DNA of 64,000 bases. Origin: Allomuricauda sp. (lineage in GTDB: Bacteria > Bacteroidota > Bacteroidia > Flavobacteriales > Flavobacteriaceae). The stretch lies in contig NZ_JANQLX010000003.1 in NCBI RefSeq assembly GCF_028280385.1, positions 372,001 to 436,000 on the forward strand, read 5' to 3'. Of the stretch, positions 10,301 to 19,257 are shown piece by piece (positions within the stretch are counted from its first letter, which is position 1; every line of letters starts with the position of its first letter). Both the position numbers and the translations under genes were made by a program. The notes under the pieces are model-generated. The model ran no database searches. It was not told where the DNA came from and saw only the letters and a list, made by a program, of their open reading frames with translations.

Positions 10301-10654
10301 CCAGTGTACCACGGCTTTTTCTTGATCAACACTTATGAGGCGTACATGGGAGAATGTATTGACTTTGTCCGGGAAGTTTGCTGAGCCGTCCCCAGAGCGG
10401 GGAACAACTTCAGGAACGTTCCAGGTGCCATTGTTGGTTTCCAAATAAGGTAGATAACTGTTACCGCGCCAAAAAACTAGCCTCGTGTTTTCATCCAACC
10501 TAACGATCAGGTCAGCATATTTACCAGTTCTGGAAGCGGCCTCCCAACTTTCACCTTTAGTTACTTTGGTGTAATAAGCGGTAAAACTGGATTGGGCCCA
10601 ACTGGATAGGCCAATAGATAATAGTATAAGGGTTAATGTGTATTTTATTTTCAT
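7316..10654 (-). CDS. LamG protein with duplicated unknown module and T9SS C-terminal tail (LamG A)
   Basis: This is a 1112-residue secreted protein. After a Sec signal (about 1-20, ending SSWAQ) come: a short copy of an unknown module (about 22-180, with LVFWRGNSYLPY, FSHVRLI, AVVHWRY, VFPDG); a LamG/concanavalin-like domain (about 210-425); a full copy of the module (about 450-870, with TVFWKGASY, EPMSDKQ, YSHARIIENTPARVVVHWRY, GWGDWSDW, NHWPV, NPCFVIKNW); Ig/SprB-like repeats with ETCSGKSNGS; and a type IX sorting domain (MLFPNPTENAF...GLYLIK...KTFKVIKK). It is probably displayed on or released from the cell surface. It shares the module with proteins at 10885, 25931 and 30197. I do not recognise the module; a glycan lyase, hydrolase or binding role is possible. 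Confidence 0.85.
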   Translation of the reverse strand: MKIKYTLTLILLSIGLSSWAQSSFTAYYTKVTKGESWEAASRTGKYADLIVRLDENTRLVFWRGNSYLPYLETNNGTWNVPEVVPRSGDGSANFPDKVNTFSHVRLISVDQEKAVVHWRYLPSFGAGNPKVNVDHRSIVDEVFTVFPDGTVNRTIKRGDVSYVNWEDPQNITTQSFTLNPTGISNVSTSIGSPMGSPGPVAGNPVIGTNVITPSAWWNFDEAQNNIITETASGYNHTLEGNKMNWKKGISGTAFALDGYNNYITLPNANAPSISDAITIEGWIALGALPWIDQAIVHKGNAVINDEVADDSYGLYVDEFGDIFGRIVQGSTVTYIFGGPTLPLQKWVHVAMVINTSAGTAKTYINGAVVGNETIANTPLATSTSDVSIGSGIADAGWHFTLDALMDEFKIYNSALTDAQILQTYNNFNPGSTIIDNVDMETRVVPEGTSSGSFGARYENLKFYDTWDQLFRNGPYSDIVVEYDNSPVKTVFWKGASYSPYHSNGAKTRFNSEFNENFGANDECCYEPMSDKQHMYSHARIIENTPARVVVHWRYPQIFPDKSINHFNAASGWGDWSDWYMYCYPDGINAYEMIWWATDNTQRVEWAEPMLLLGPGEMPLDILPSDLKKVVTNYNQSSKINWDWSFDWNTLDLLHNSGPKPEIQTINITGSDYKPTMVYDTPNLEFFGPYNDFNRYNHWPVGQKPTAGSDDYSAGGSRTGHTAMLKPIPDEDGYQMGSIAGGGWKKNIRLEGMSNRDDASLRRLYRSWQNAPTLSNTNNVTGSYILEQRAYQLTASNSSLSFTADASTERPLDNPCFVIKNWSSNDPVTIVANGTVLSNLKQGTFTDTDGTTTLIIYLNMVATSSTNFSIINSPEGAYNYTITTKEETCSGKSNGSVTVGSHQTGSFIAKINGAEHQFTTNLEITDLAPNTYTLCISHIDDPVSSERCYEVVIREGISLSGKSNVITKAGGAQSQMDLEITGGTGPYTVKINNREIGQYTSSKFTIPVSDQDQVEVTSNRNCEGKLTFTTNLSDTLMLFPNPTENAFTIRTASPSADKVQLEIFTIAGQLIDQGEYELDNKRAKVAIDHLSPGLYLIKASDKDSSKTFKVIKK

Positions 10655-10807
10655 AGGTTTAAGTACTTGTTCAACTTGATTTACTCGGGTTGTTTACTTC
10701 ATAATTAGAACCGCTATTTGGGCATTTACCCAACCCTATATTGTAACTTTTTTGACTTTTCGAACCCTCTTTCCGTTTTGGTCAAAATTCATTTGGGAAA
10801 TGAAACA

Positions 10808-10849
10808 ACCCCGCTAACATACTTTCCAAAATGAAAAGGTCAACGGGGT
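10808..10849 (-). terminator. Possible terminator after LamG B
   Basis: Arms ACCCCGCTAAC (10808-10818) and GTCAACGGGGT (10839-10849) pair over 11 bp if G.U pairs are allowed on the minus strand. The inner loop adds a CTTTTC/GAAAG helix. The downstream side on the minus strand has only a weak T run (TGTTT), so efficiency is uncertain. It lies just after the LamG B stop and before LamG A. The rest of the 230-bp gap holds a small TTGGG/CCAA hairpin near 10718 and presumably the LamG A promoter; I found no clear TAnnTTTG box there. Confidence 0.4.
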
Positions 10850-10884
10850 ATAAAAAGTGGTTCCAATTTTGCCTTGGACCTATA

Positions 10885-13071
10885 TTATTTTTGAGCGTCT
10901 ATATCAATTTGTATTGGCGCATCGGATTCTGCTCTGACCCATACGATGAGGTCAACACTGTTCAAGGAGTTTTTGAATCCGTATCTGCCATCTTTGGCAT
11001 TTAAGGCTTCTCCATTTACCTTAATGGAAGAAAGGTTGCGCTGCCCCCAATTTTCAACCACAAAAGCTGGGTTCAGCACAGGGGATTCCTTTGAAGCATC
11101 CAAAGTAATGGCCAAAGAAGGCACCTGATCATCAAGTGCAATGGTGTAGGCTTTTTCTTCCGGCTTGTAATAGGCCTTGGAAGCATTGTCTCCCAATGAA
11201 ATGGCAGCGGGGTTGGACCAGCTTTTGTTTTGCTTGACCACAGTCTCAATATTTTGGTCCGTCATTCCACACAACATGATCTTGGTCATGGAACGATCGG
11301 TTGTTTTATAGGCGTTCCAGAAATAGTGGGACAAGGAAGCATGGGAGCCACGATCCGCCACCATGGCAAATCTACCATCTGTGGGTCTTGTGGCCACTGG
11401 CCAATGGTTCCACCATGGAAAAACACTAATGTTTCTTCGTAGCTCACCTGCATACACATCCATGCTGGCGGGTTGGCCGCCATTGATGCCTCCCGCAATA
11501 TCTTGTGGGCGAAGGGATGAAAAAGGCTTGTATTTTGACTTTGTGTTTACAATCTGATTGGAGATGTTTTGCGGATACGGAGGCCATAAAGGTGGTGCCT
11601 GGTGTTCCCAAGAATAGGTTTTGCTATCGCCATCAATGTTGGATACGGTAAGGGCTTCAAATTCCAATACGCTTTCTGGCCTTTGACCAGGTTCCATGAC
11701 CACCATACTTTCCTGCCATTCGTGTGCAGCGTTGGGGGCATTACTTAGGAGTACGTCCTCGCGAACCGCCGACATGTCAGGATAAATGGTATAGGTTTCG
11801 TTGGTCCAGTCGCCCCAACCCGTTTGTGGGTCTTCAAAGGCGAAATTTCCAACCACATCAACCAATCCGTAGCGCCATTGTACCACCACCCGGGCAGGTG
11901 TACTTTCGATGATCTTTACGCTGGAGTATTTGGTTTTTTTGTCCGACATCGGCTCACAGCTTCCATGGTCATTCCAGCCTTCATTAAATCCATTGTTGAA
12001 GAAAATCCCATTTTCACTTACCCAGCTGGGGATATAACCCGTACCTCTCCAAAACACGAACTTGCAGTCCGTTTCATCAAATTGCACCACAATATCTGCA
12101 TGTTTGTCCACGGCCCATGGGGCATCCCATCCGGGGTAATATTCCAAGGTAGTATTAACTGCTCTAAAAACACCGGGAGATTGTGGCCCGGATGGGAATT
12201 TTCTTTTCGGGAGGGCAGGGGCTCCCAATGCTTTTGATTCCTTTTTATAGGCCGAGGCAATGGTTTTTGCGTCCAAGGCTTTGTTGTATAGTTTTAGTTC
12301 ATCAAGAATCCCATCCAAATAGGTCAATGACTTTTCGGTGCCTTCAGGCCGAATGGTTCCAGTGGGTCTGGCTGCTACCCTGCTTCTACCAATTAATTTT
12401 TCCACATCACCGTGGTAGGTGATAGTTGAAAAAGTACCTTCAAATTTTCTATTGGCAACTTGCTCTCCGTTGATATAAAGAGTCATTCCGCTTGCTGGCG
12501 AATAGGTTCCTGCAACATGGGTCCATTCATTGAGTTCTACCCTTTTATCGCTCATAACGGTCTCCATTTTACCCTCGTAGGTCCCTAGTTTTAAAACCGG
12601 TCTTCCCCAGGAATCCAATTCCAGGCTATAGCCTTCAGTAGAGCCATCGGATAAGGGCCTTCTGTGATTGAATATGGAACAGAAGTTTTTCGGATAGGCA
12701 CCTAGAGCAACCCAGCTTTCCAGGGTGAATTCGGTGAGCTCATCCCGAATGAGGGCATCCGCTTCTTCGTCGAACTCCTCTTCTATATTTACATAAGCCG
12801 TATAGCCATCCAATAAAACGGCATTTCCCTTTACACCGGGAACGCTCTTGTAGTATTTTCCATTTAAATTGTGTTCCTTGCCATTGACTTCGGTAACGTA
12901 GGCAAATACCTCTTTTGGGACATAAGTTTCTCCTCTTTCCAAATTTGCCTTTTGCCGTTCCACCCTGATTTTGTCAAAGTCGAAGTGCTGGATCGGTTTG
13001 TCCTGACTCCAGGAGTAGGTCAAAGAGGTCAGAAATAGCATTAGGGTTAATGCATGGGTTTTAGTTCTCAT
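10885..13071 (-). CDS. LamG protein with single unknown module (LamG B)
   Basis: This 728-residue protein has a Sec signal ending near YSWSQ. A LamG-like beta-sandwich spans about residues 25-285 (LDGYTAYVNIEEEF, TLESWVALGAYP, GTYSPASGMTLYINGEQV, DGILDELKLYNKAL). The unknown module follows at about 300-728: FVFWRGTGYIPSWVSENG, CEPMSDKKTKYSSVKIIES, ARVVVQWRYG, GWGDWTNETYTIYPD, NHWPVATRPTDGR, NPAFVVENWGQR. There is no lipobox and no type IX tail, so it is most likely periplasmic. It lies between the GH29 gene and LamG A on the minus strand, but a gap of 157 bp with its own promoter signals separates it from GH29. No enzyme family was recognised; the abundant W, Y, H, D and R in conserved blocks would suit a glycan-active site. 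Confidence 0.85.
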   Translation of the reverse strand: MRTKTHALTLMLFLTSLTYSWSQDKPIQHFDFDKIRVERQKANLERGETYVPKEVFAYVTEVNGKEHNLNGKYYKSVPGVKGNAVLLDGYTAYVNIEEEFDEEADALIRDELTEFTLESWVALGAYPKNFCSIFNHRRPLSDGSTEGYSLELDSWGRPVLKLGTYEGKMETVMSDKRVELNEWTHVAGTYSPASGMTLYINGEQVANRKFEGTFSTITYHGDVEKLIGRSRVAARPTGTIRPEGTEKSLTYLDGILDELKLYNKALDAKTIASAYKKESKALGAPALPKRKFPSGPQSPGVFRAVNTTLEYYPGWDAPWAVDKHADIVVQFDETDCKFVFWRGTGYIPSWVSENGIFFNNGFNEGWNDHGSCEPMSDKKTKYSSVKIIESTPARVVVQWRYGLVDVVGNFAFEDPQTGWGDWTNETYTIYPDMSAVREDVLLSNAPNAAHEWQESMVVMEPGQRPESVLEFEALTVSNIDGDSKTYSWEHQAPPLWPPYPQNISNQIVNTKSKYKPFSSLRPQDIAGGINGGQPASMDVYAGELRRNISVFPWWNHWPVATRPTDGRFAMVADRGSHASLSHYFWNAYKTTDRSMTKIMLCGMTDQNIETVVKQNKSWSNPAAISLGDNASKAYYKPEEKAYTIALDDQVPSLAITLDASKESPVLNPAFVVENWGQRNLSSIKVNGEALNAKDGRYGFKNSLNSVDLIVWVRAESDAPIQIDIDAQK

Positions 13072-13153
13072 CTTTTTTATTTTTCCAATTACATATAGTT
13101 GTATTCTTTCGGTGCCTTCTTTGTCAAATCATGTTGTTTGTCTGCGCCGTTCC

Positions 13154-13183
13154 CAAACTTACTAAATTAAAGTTAGAAACTAA
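13154..13183 (-). promoter_or_regulatory. Promoter of LamG B with shared upstream element
   Basis: On the minus strand TAAGTTTG (13161 to 13154) is an exact match to the Bacteroidota -7 box TAnnTTTG. About 10 bp upstream is TTAGTTTCTAACTTT, whose other strand reads AAAGTTAGAAACTAA (13169-13183). The same 15 bases occur upstream of araB at 38458-38472. The core TTAG-AAA-CTAA is palindromic, as an operator would be. Confidence 0.55.
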
Positions 13184-13228
13184 TAAACATTAACATTATA
13201 GTTCCAAAATCACCTTTGCATTTATGCT

Positions 13229-14840
13229 CTATTTACGAACTATTTTAAGTACATAGGCGTGATCACAAGGACGCTGCATGGGCATTTGCACTTTGAGTCC
13301 CACTGCAGGAATCAACTCCCAGTCCAATGCATTTCCGTCACCGAGCATTGTTATGGAATCAATTTCATCTGGGTAAAGATAGTAGCCCGAAATGTGGCCT
13401 TGTGCATCCTCGTCCAAATCTACATAGCCCCATGCTTTTTTGCCTTCAGTAGCTCCAGAATGGCGGACCAACGATTTGATGGTCACCGATTTTCCTGGCC
13501 AGCCCAAGATAGTGGCATAAAGCACATTGCCCTTAGTGGTGAATCGAATGTCATCTTTTCCAAAATCGGCGCCTTCATCCTCGTCTTCTTCATTGTCCGG
13601 GCCTAGGTCTTTTAAATCGCCTACTACCTCATATTCTTCTTCAGTTTCTTCATGGCCTGGTCCTTCGCCGGATTTGGTCCAGGCCCTTGTACCATAGATG
13701 GCCTCGCCGTTGATTTTTAGCCATTCTCCCATCCCCAATAGGGCATTTTTAGCCTCTTCCGGAATAGTCCCATCCCATTTTGGTCCAATATTTAATAATA
13801 GGTATCCGTTGTTGCTCACCCGGTATACCAAGTTATCGATAAGATTATTTACGGGTTCGTATTCCAAATTGGGTCTATAGCCCCAGGATGGACCGTTGTC
13901 AATGGTGGTGTCCGTGATCCAATCGTAGTGGGTCAGTTTGGAGGCGGCGCCCAATTCCAAATCAAAGAGCCCCACCCCAGGAGGTAGGTCATGGTGCTTG
14001 TATGAAATGATGACCTCTGCGTTGCGATCCAATCCAGAGTTGTAATAATGGGTCACGAAGTCTTTCACATAATCTTCCCGGATAATGTCCAGGGCAAAAT
14101 CGAACCAAACAAAATCAGGTTGATAATTGTCCACAACTTCTATCAACTTTCCTTTCCATTCGTCCATATATTCCTTGGTGGGTACATCCCCTTCCTCATG
14201 TATAGGTCCATAAAGCCCGGAAAACTCCGGATTACTGGCGTCTTTGGTTTTATCCCAAGTGGGGAAGAAGTACCAGTTGGCCGAGTGGTGAAAGGCTGTA
14301 ACGAACTTCATTCCTTTGTTCTTGATCGCTTTGCCCAGCTCGCCCACCACATCTCTTTTGGGTCCCATTTGGGCAGCATTCCATTTGGAGTATTTGGTAT
14401 CCCACATGGCAAAACCATCGTGATGTTCTGCCACGGGCCCCGCGAATTTGGCACCTGATCGGGCGAACAAGTCTGCCCACTCGTCCGCGTTGAAATTCTC
14501 GCCCGTAAATTTTGGAATAAGGTCTTTATAACCAAAATCGGGGGTAAGCTTTCCATGTACCCGTTCAAAGTCCCTGCCCCATTCGCTTTCGGGATTCATA
14601 TAGGCTACGCTGGAGTTCCAGGTAACATTTTCCATTGATCCCGGAATAACAGTAAATCCCCCAATGGGTGTAAATGCCAAACTTTCCGTCCTTCAACCAC
14701 TTTGGGGTTTGATGTTGCGAGAGTGATTCCCACGTAGGTTCATAATAGTTGGCCTGGACCATTTCTTGGCCGTTGGTTTCATTATAATTAAAAAGAGCAA
14801 GGGTTGCCGATAATAGCGCCACTGTGCGGAATATGGTCAT
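13229..14840 (-). pseudogene. GH29 alpha-L-fucosidase interrupted by one frameshift
   Basis: Two overlapping frames together encode one GH29 protein of about 536 residues. The first frame (from ATG at 14840) gives the signal peptide and WLKDGKFGIYTHWG. The second gives VIPGSMENVTW, FAGPVAEHHDGFAMWDTKYS and VWFDFALD, in which the aspartate (codon near 14101) is the expected nucleophile. The shift falls at a run of five C on the plus strand (14658-14662). Four would restore HWGFTVIPGSMENV, the normal GH29 spacing. It may be a homopolymer sequencing error, a true mutation or slippage. An acidic stretch (EETEEEYE, then NEEDEDEG) is inserted before the C-terminal beta domain. The family releases alpha-L-fucose from glycans; the signal puts it in the periplasm or outside. 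Everything else in the gene looks intact, so a recent event or an assembly error is most likely. Confidence 0.88.
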
Positions 14841-15320
14841 GTTCTGTTTTTTAAAAATGATATTGCGTGTCGTTGGTCTTTTGCAACTTAGTAAAAGTAC
14901 AAAAGTAAGTTATTAAATTGATATGGTTTTTAGATAAAAAACGATACATTGGTGCGAATCACTTCGACTAATGGTCAGATGATATGGAAACAAGCTGTGG
15001 TTCCCAGCGTAATGGAGCGATTGAAATTGGGATACAAGTTGGGGTTAAGGTTTTAGAAACAATTTAAAAAAGTAAGAAATAGCTTAAATTAAGGAGCTTG
15101 ATTTGTTAAATGTTTAAAATTTATGGTAAAAAAATACCAAATTAATAAACGGTTTGTTTGTTTGCTAACACCCTGTAAAACATAGGTGTTCAGTAAATTG
15201 GGACAAGTACATGGTGAAGTGTTAATTGTCAGCTTGACAAAACTTACTTACTAAAATTTAAAAAGTAAAAATAAATTTTATACATTTATCCGAACTTTAC
15301 AACAATTAACTAAATAACTC
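14841..15320. other. Divergent intergenic region, GH29 / SusCD operon promoters
   Basis: This 480-bp AT-rich region separates the minus-strand fucosidase from the plus-strand lipoprotein/SusC/SusD set and has no credible gene. Near the fucosidase there is a TACTTTTA box on the minus strand (about 14889-14896). Near the lipoprotein, TACATTTA (about 15283-15290) could be a -7 box, with TTTAAAAAGT upstream. Repeats of AACTTACT / AGTAAGTT occur on both sides (about 14910 and 15240), which would suit a shared regulator. These assignments are tentative. Confidence 0.4.
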
Positions 15321-16193
15321 ATGAAAAAAATTATTGGAAAAATTACTTTGATGGGTCTGATTCTGATTTTGGGCTTTTCTTCGTGTGAGAACCCAATTGA
15401 AGTTGAATTTCCAGAAGTACTCATTATTAATCAGGCTCCCAAAGTGACCCCGATTAGTAGCAAAATTCTAAAGGAAATTAGTGGGCCAAAGACCTTTGAC
15501 CTATCTACCAATGTTAATGATCAGGAGAACGATGCTCTGTCCTTTGTGGTTAATTCCAGTGACCCAGGTGTGGTAGAAGCTAGTATTAACGGTTCTATAC
15601 TAACATTGCAATCTGTGTCCATTGGTGCCGCGGTGATAAGTGTTGCAGTGACTGATTCCAATGGCAATGAGGTAAGTACCTCTATAGATGTAACAGTAGA
15701 AGAAGGAGTTGATCTGGTATATGCTCTTGAAATTAATTTTGATGTCCCAGATGGGGATTTTACAGAACAGATGCAAGGTGCTGTAGAGGAAGTGAACGAC
15801 ATATTTTCAGTAGGTAGTTCCATTAGTAGCGGTTCCGCTTTGATCGGTCCATCTCCAGGTGACTGGGTTGGGATTGAATTGTTCACACAAGAGCTTGATA
15901 TTTCCAACCAACCGAGATTCGAGTTTAGTTATGCGAACGTGAACGATGCTACAAACGTGAATATATTTTTCGGTGCTGGCGAGGAGTTCTCCATTACCAT
16001 GGCAGATCTAGGGGAAGACGTTGTTCTAGGAAACCCAGGCTTTAATACCATAATAGTGGAGGACTTGCAGGCCGTTTTTGACGACTTGGACATTGAAGCT
16101 GATTTGTCCGCTGTATTTGCCATTGGATTTAATACGGAAGCTTCCGGTAATTCATTCAACGTTGACGATGTACGATTGGGCATCAAGGAATAA
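15321..16193 (+). CDS. Surface lipoprotein with Ig-like domain, probable glycan-binding protein
   Basis: The 290-residue protein has a lipoprotein signal (LGFSSCENP, Cys about 23). A cadherin/Ig-like repeat spans about 40-130 (DLSTNVNDQENDALSFVVNSSD, then VAVTDSNGNEVSTS). The C-terminal part, about 140-290, looks like a beta-sandwich with acidic loops, ending NSFNVDDVRLGI, much like carbohydrate-binding jelly rolls. It sits 24 bp before SusC. In other loci a surface glycan-binding protein (SusE/SGBP type) usually follows SusD, so the upstream position is unusual but not unknown. The ligand is unknown. Its role as the first gene of the operon is inferred from the spacing and the long region upstream. 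Confidence 0.75.
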   Translation: MKKIIGKITLMGLILILGFSSCENPIEVEFPEVLIINQAPKVTPISSKILKEISGPKTFDLSTNVNDQENDALSFVVNSSDPGVVEASINGSILTLQSVSIGAAVISVAVTDSNGNEVSTSIDVTVEEGVDLVYALEINFDVPDGDFTEQMQGAVEEVNDIFSVGSSISSGSALIGPSPGDWVGIELFTQELDISNQPRFEFSYANVNDATNVNIFFGAGEEFSITMADLGEDVVLGNPGFNTIIVEDLQAVFDDLDIEADLSAVFAIGFNTEASGNSFNVDDVRLGIKE

Positions 16194-16217
16194 TTCACGC
16201 ATAACAAAGACATTAAA

Positions 16218-19200
16218 ATGAAATATATATTAAGATTTAAAAGTGCCCTATTGTTTCTGGGGCTGATGGTTGGGCTACAGTCAAGTGCAATCGCCCAAAA
16301 TACAATTACAGGTACAATTACCGATACTGATGGACAGCCGCTTGCTGGCGCCACGGTGGTTGAGCAATCCACAACCAACGGGGTGGTGGCCGACTTTGAT
16401 GGAAACTATAGTATCGTGGTCGCCAACTCCAATGCGGTATTGACCGTTAGCTTTGTAGGTTTTGTCACCCAAGACATACCTGTGGGGGTAAGAACCACAA
16501 TCAACGTTAGTCTTCAAGCAGATCAAAATGTTTTGGATGAAGTAGTGGTGATCGGTTATGGTAAGCAAAAGAAAAGTTCCTTGACAGGTGCTGTTTCCAT
16601 TATCGATGTAGGAGAAACGGAAAAAAGTCAGTACACCAATATTACCGACCGACTTCAAGGTAGGGCTGCGGGGGTTTCTGTTGTAGCCAATGGTGAGCCT
16701 GGATCAGTTGGTGATATCAGGATTAGGGGTTCTGCTTTCTTTGATGATAATAACCCACTGTACGTGGTAGATGGTGTTATTCTTTCAGGAGCACCTACCA
16801 TCAACCCCAATGATGTGGAGAATATCCAAATTCTTAAAGATGCTTCCTCAGCGGCCATTTACGGTTCGCGTGCGGGTAACGGGGTGATTGTGATCACCAC
16901 TAAAAAGGGACAAAAAGGAAAGCTCCGTGTTAGTGCCAATGTGACCACTGGCTTTCAGCAAATTGCCGAAAAACTGGACGTGACCAATGCCGAAGGTTGG
17001 GCTACAATTGTAAGGGCAGCCTTCGATTCGCCAAATGCCAGTGGACTACAACCTGCCCATGCATTTAATTTGCCAGGTATCGATACGGATTGGCAAAGTG
17101 AAGTCTTTAGGACGGCCACCCTTCAGGATTTTAATGCCAATGTATCTGGTGGAGGAGATCGTTTCACAGTGTTGTTCGGGGTTAACCATACCTATCAAGA
17201 TGGAACCGTTCCAGGACCAAAATTTGATAGATCGGGGATTCGATTGAATTCTTCCTTTGAAGTGATCAAAGACCGTTTGACCGTAGGTCAGAATGTGGCT
17301 TTTAATAGAGTTCGCTTAAGTGGTGGAGCCGAAGAGGACAATGCGGCCTCAGCAGGTCTTGCTGTTCCTACTGCCATAGATGCTCTTCCTGTTATTCCCG
17401 TATTTGATCCAACCAAAATAAGTGGCTATGGTCATGGGGATACCAATAACTTAAGCTTTATGGTCAACCCTATTGGGTATGCTGCCTTATACAAAAACAC
17501 TACTGAGACCCATAACATTTTAGGAAATGTCTACGCCGACTTTACCATTTTTGACGGTTTGAACTACCACTTCAGTTTGGGGATTGAACGAGGGAATAGC
17601 TATAACAAATTGTTTAATCCACGTAACCAGATTCGTCGTACCACATTGATTGGATCGGCCTTGGCTGTGGATGATTCAAAGGATCAGACTACCTATATTG
17701 AACATAGGCTTACCTATGAGAAAACCTTTGGCAAGCACACCTTTTCACTTATGGGGGCATTCAATGATTTGGAGGAAACCTCTTTCGGTACCTCAATAGC
17801 ATTCGATAATTCCCTCAATGCTTTTGAAGCAGGTTTGTTTGAAGTCTCGGCAGCGACACCTCAAGGAACTGGAATCCCAACCGTGGGAAGCAGCAGGTCA
17901 ACAGTGGCGACGCACTCATTACTATCAAGATTTACCTATGACTTTGATGATCGATATCTGTTAAAGGCCTCCGTTCGTCGTGATAGTTATTCCGTATTTC
18001 TTGGCGAAAACAGAGATGATGTATTTCCTTCTCTTGATATAGGTTGGAACGTGCATAACGAAGCCTTCTTTAACGTTGAAGCCATTTCCCAGTTAAAGCT
18101 TAGGGCTGCCTATGGAGAAGTAGGAAATAATGATGCCGGGGACAATCCGTATATCGGAACTACAGGAATTTCCCAAGGTGCTGGAGGACCCAACTATAAC
18201 CTAGGTCCAACAGGAACCGCAGCAGCGGGCGCAACACGGGATGCCGCATTGGGGAACCCGGATTTGACCTGGGCCAGGGTAAGTGAGTACAACTTTGGTG
18301 TGGACTTGGAAATGTTCAACGGAAAGTTGGCCTTTGAAGGAAACTACTACTTTGGGGAGGTCGAAAATTTGTTGGCCGATGTTCCTGTTCCCGCTTCCGC
18401 CGGTATCGGCTTCGGGGCCCAAATCAGGTTGAACGCGGTTACCAATGAACGTAAAGGTTGGGAAACTGCGCTTACGTATAGAAAACTTGACGGGGATTTT
18501 ACCTATAGCATCAGTGCCAATGCATTTGCTACAGAGACTTCTGTAAAAAGTGTGCCTGCTGGCTTTACCGGGATTCAAGGAAGTTCCATAACCACCGTGG
18601 GTTCGCCTAGGGCAAGGTTGTTTGTTTGGGACTATCAGGGTCTATATACTGCGGAAGATATTGCTGCCCTGCCAGCAGGTTTCGTGGTAGGTGAGTTTGA
18701 ACCTATAGTTGGCGATGCCAAATACAGGGATGTGAACGGTGACAACATTATTGATCAGAATGATAGGGTAGCTGTGGGGAACACCTTGCCGACTGTCAAC
18801 TTTGGATTAAATCTCACGGCAGCATATAAGAATTGGGATTTCACAGCATTCTTTTCCGGATTGTTCGGTAGGGATGTGTTGAACGAGCCCATCCGTGGAC
18901 TACATTCTGACATTGCGAGCAATTACCCAGCCAATTACAATCCATACATCAACGGGGTTGGCACCTATCCAAGACCGCAGACTGCCGGAGATCATGGGAA
19001 TTACGCGGCAAGTACCCTGTATGTGGAGGACGGAAGTTTTGTTAAGCTGAGAAACCTGCAGATTGGCTATTCGGTGCCGTGGAAAGACGTAGATAATTTA
19101 AGATTGTTTATTTCCGGACAAAACTTGTTCACATGGACCAACTTCACAAGCATAGAGCCTGAATTTGAAGGAGGCTTCTTTACAGCAGGTGAAGCCGAAC

Positions 19201-19253
19201 TGGGGTATCCAGTGGTTCGATCTATAGCGTTAGGTTTAAATGTTTCTTTATAA
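16218..19253 (+). CDS. SusC-like TonB-dependent outer-membrane transporter (pair 1)
   Basis: This 1011-residue protein has a Sec signal, then a carboxypeptidase-like regulatory domain (TITGTITDTDGQPLAGATV...FVGFVTQ, about 30-105). The plug follows, with DEVVVIGYGKQKKSSLTGAV and the LYVVDGVILSG...DASSAAIYGSRAGNGVIVITTKKG signature. The C-terminal beta-barrel ends LGLNVSL. It imports oligosaccharides across the outer membrane using TonB energy together with the SusD lid encoded 4 bp downstream. No STN domain precedes the regulatory domain, so direct FecR/sigma signalling is not expected. The substrate is inferred from the fucosidases on both sides to be a fucose-containing oligosaccharide. Confidence 0.97.
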   Translation: MKYILRFKSALLFLGLMVGLQSSAIAQNTITGTITDTDGQPLAGATVVEQSTTNGVVADFDGNYSIVVANSNAVLTVSFVGFVTQDIPVGVRTTINVSLQADQNVLDEVVVIGYGKQKKSSLTGAVSIIDVGETEKSQYTNITDRLQGRAAGVSVVANGEPGSVGDIRIRGSAFFDDNNPLYVVDGVILSGAPTINPNDVENIQILKDASSAAIYGSRAGNGVIVITTKKGQKGKLRVSANVTTGFQQIAEKLDVTNAEGWATIVRAAFDSPNASGLQPAHAFNLPGIDTDWQSEVFRTATLQDFNANVSGGGDRFTVLFGVNHTYQDGTVPGPKFDRSGIRLNSSFEVIKDRLTVGQNVAFNRVRLSGGAEEDNAASAGLAVPTAIDALPVIPVFDPTKISGYGHGDTNNLSFMVNPIGYAALYKNTTETHNILGNVYADFTIFDGLNYHFSLGIERGNSYNKLFNPRNQIRRTTLIGSALAVDDSKDQTTYIEHRLTYEKTFGKHTFSLMGAFNDLEETSFGTSIAFDNSLNAFEAGLFEVSAATPQGTGIPTVGSSRSTVATHSLLSRFTYDFDDRYLLKASVRRDSYSVFLGENRDDVFPSLDIGWNVHNEAFFNVEAISQLKLRAAYGEVGNNDAGDNPYIGTTGISQGAGGPNYNLGPTGTAAAGATRDAALGNPDLTWARVSEYNFGVDLEMFNGKLAFEGNYYFGEVENLLADVPVPASAGIGFGAQIRLNAVTNERKGWETALTYRKLDGDFTYSISANAFATETSVKSVPAGFTGIQGSSITTVGSPRARLFVWDYQGLYTAEDIAALPAGFVVGEFEPIVGDAKYRDVNGDNIIDQNDRVAVGNTLPTVNFGLNLTAAYKNWDFTAFFSGLFGRDVLNEPIRGLHSDIASNYPANYNPYINGVGTYPRPQTAGDHGNYAASTLYVEDGSFVKLRNLQIGYSVPWKDVDNLRLFISGQNLFTWTNFTSIEPEFEGGFFTAGEAELGYPVVRSIALGLNVSL

Positions 19254-19257
19254 AAAA

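Noticed and set aside
13229..14680. A separate gene from a TTG start on the minus strand
   Set aside because: It lacks a signal peptide and the first part of GH29, and the frame upstream supplies both. One frameshift explains it better.
16218..19253. Sigma/anti-sigma control through SusC 1
   Set aside because: SusC 1 has no STN domain and no FecR gene is near the sigma factor.
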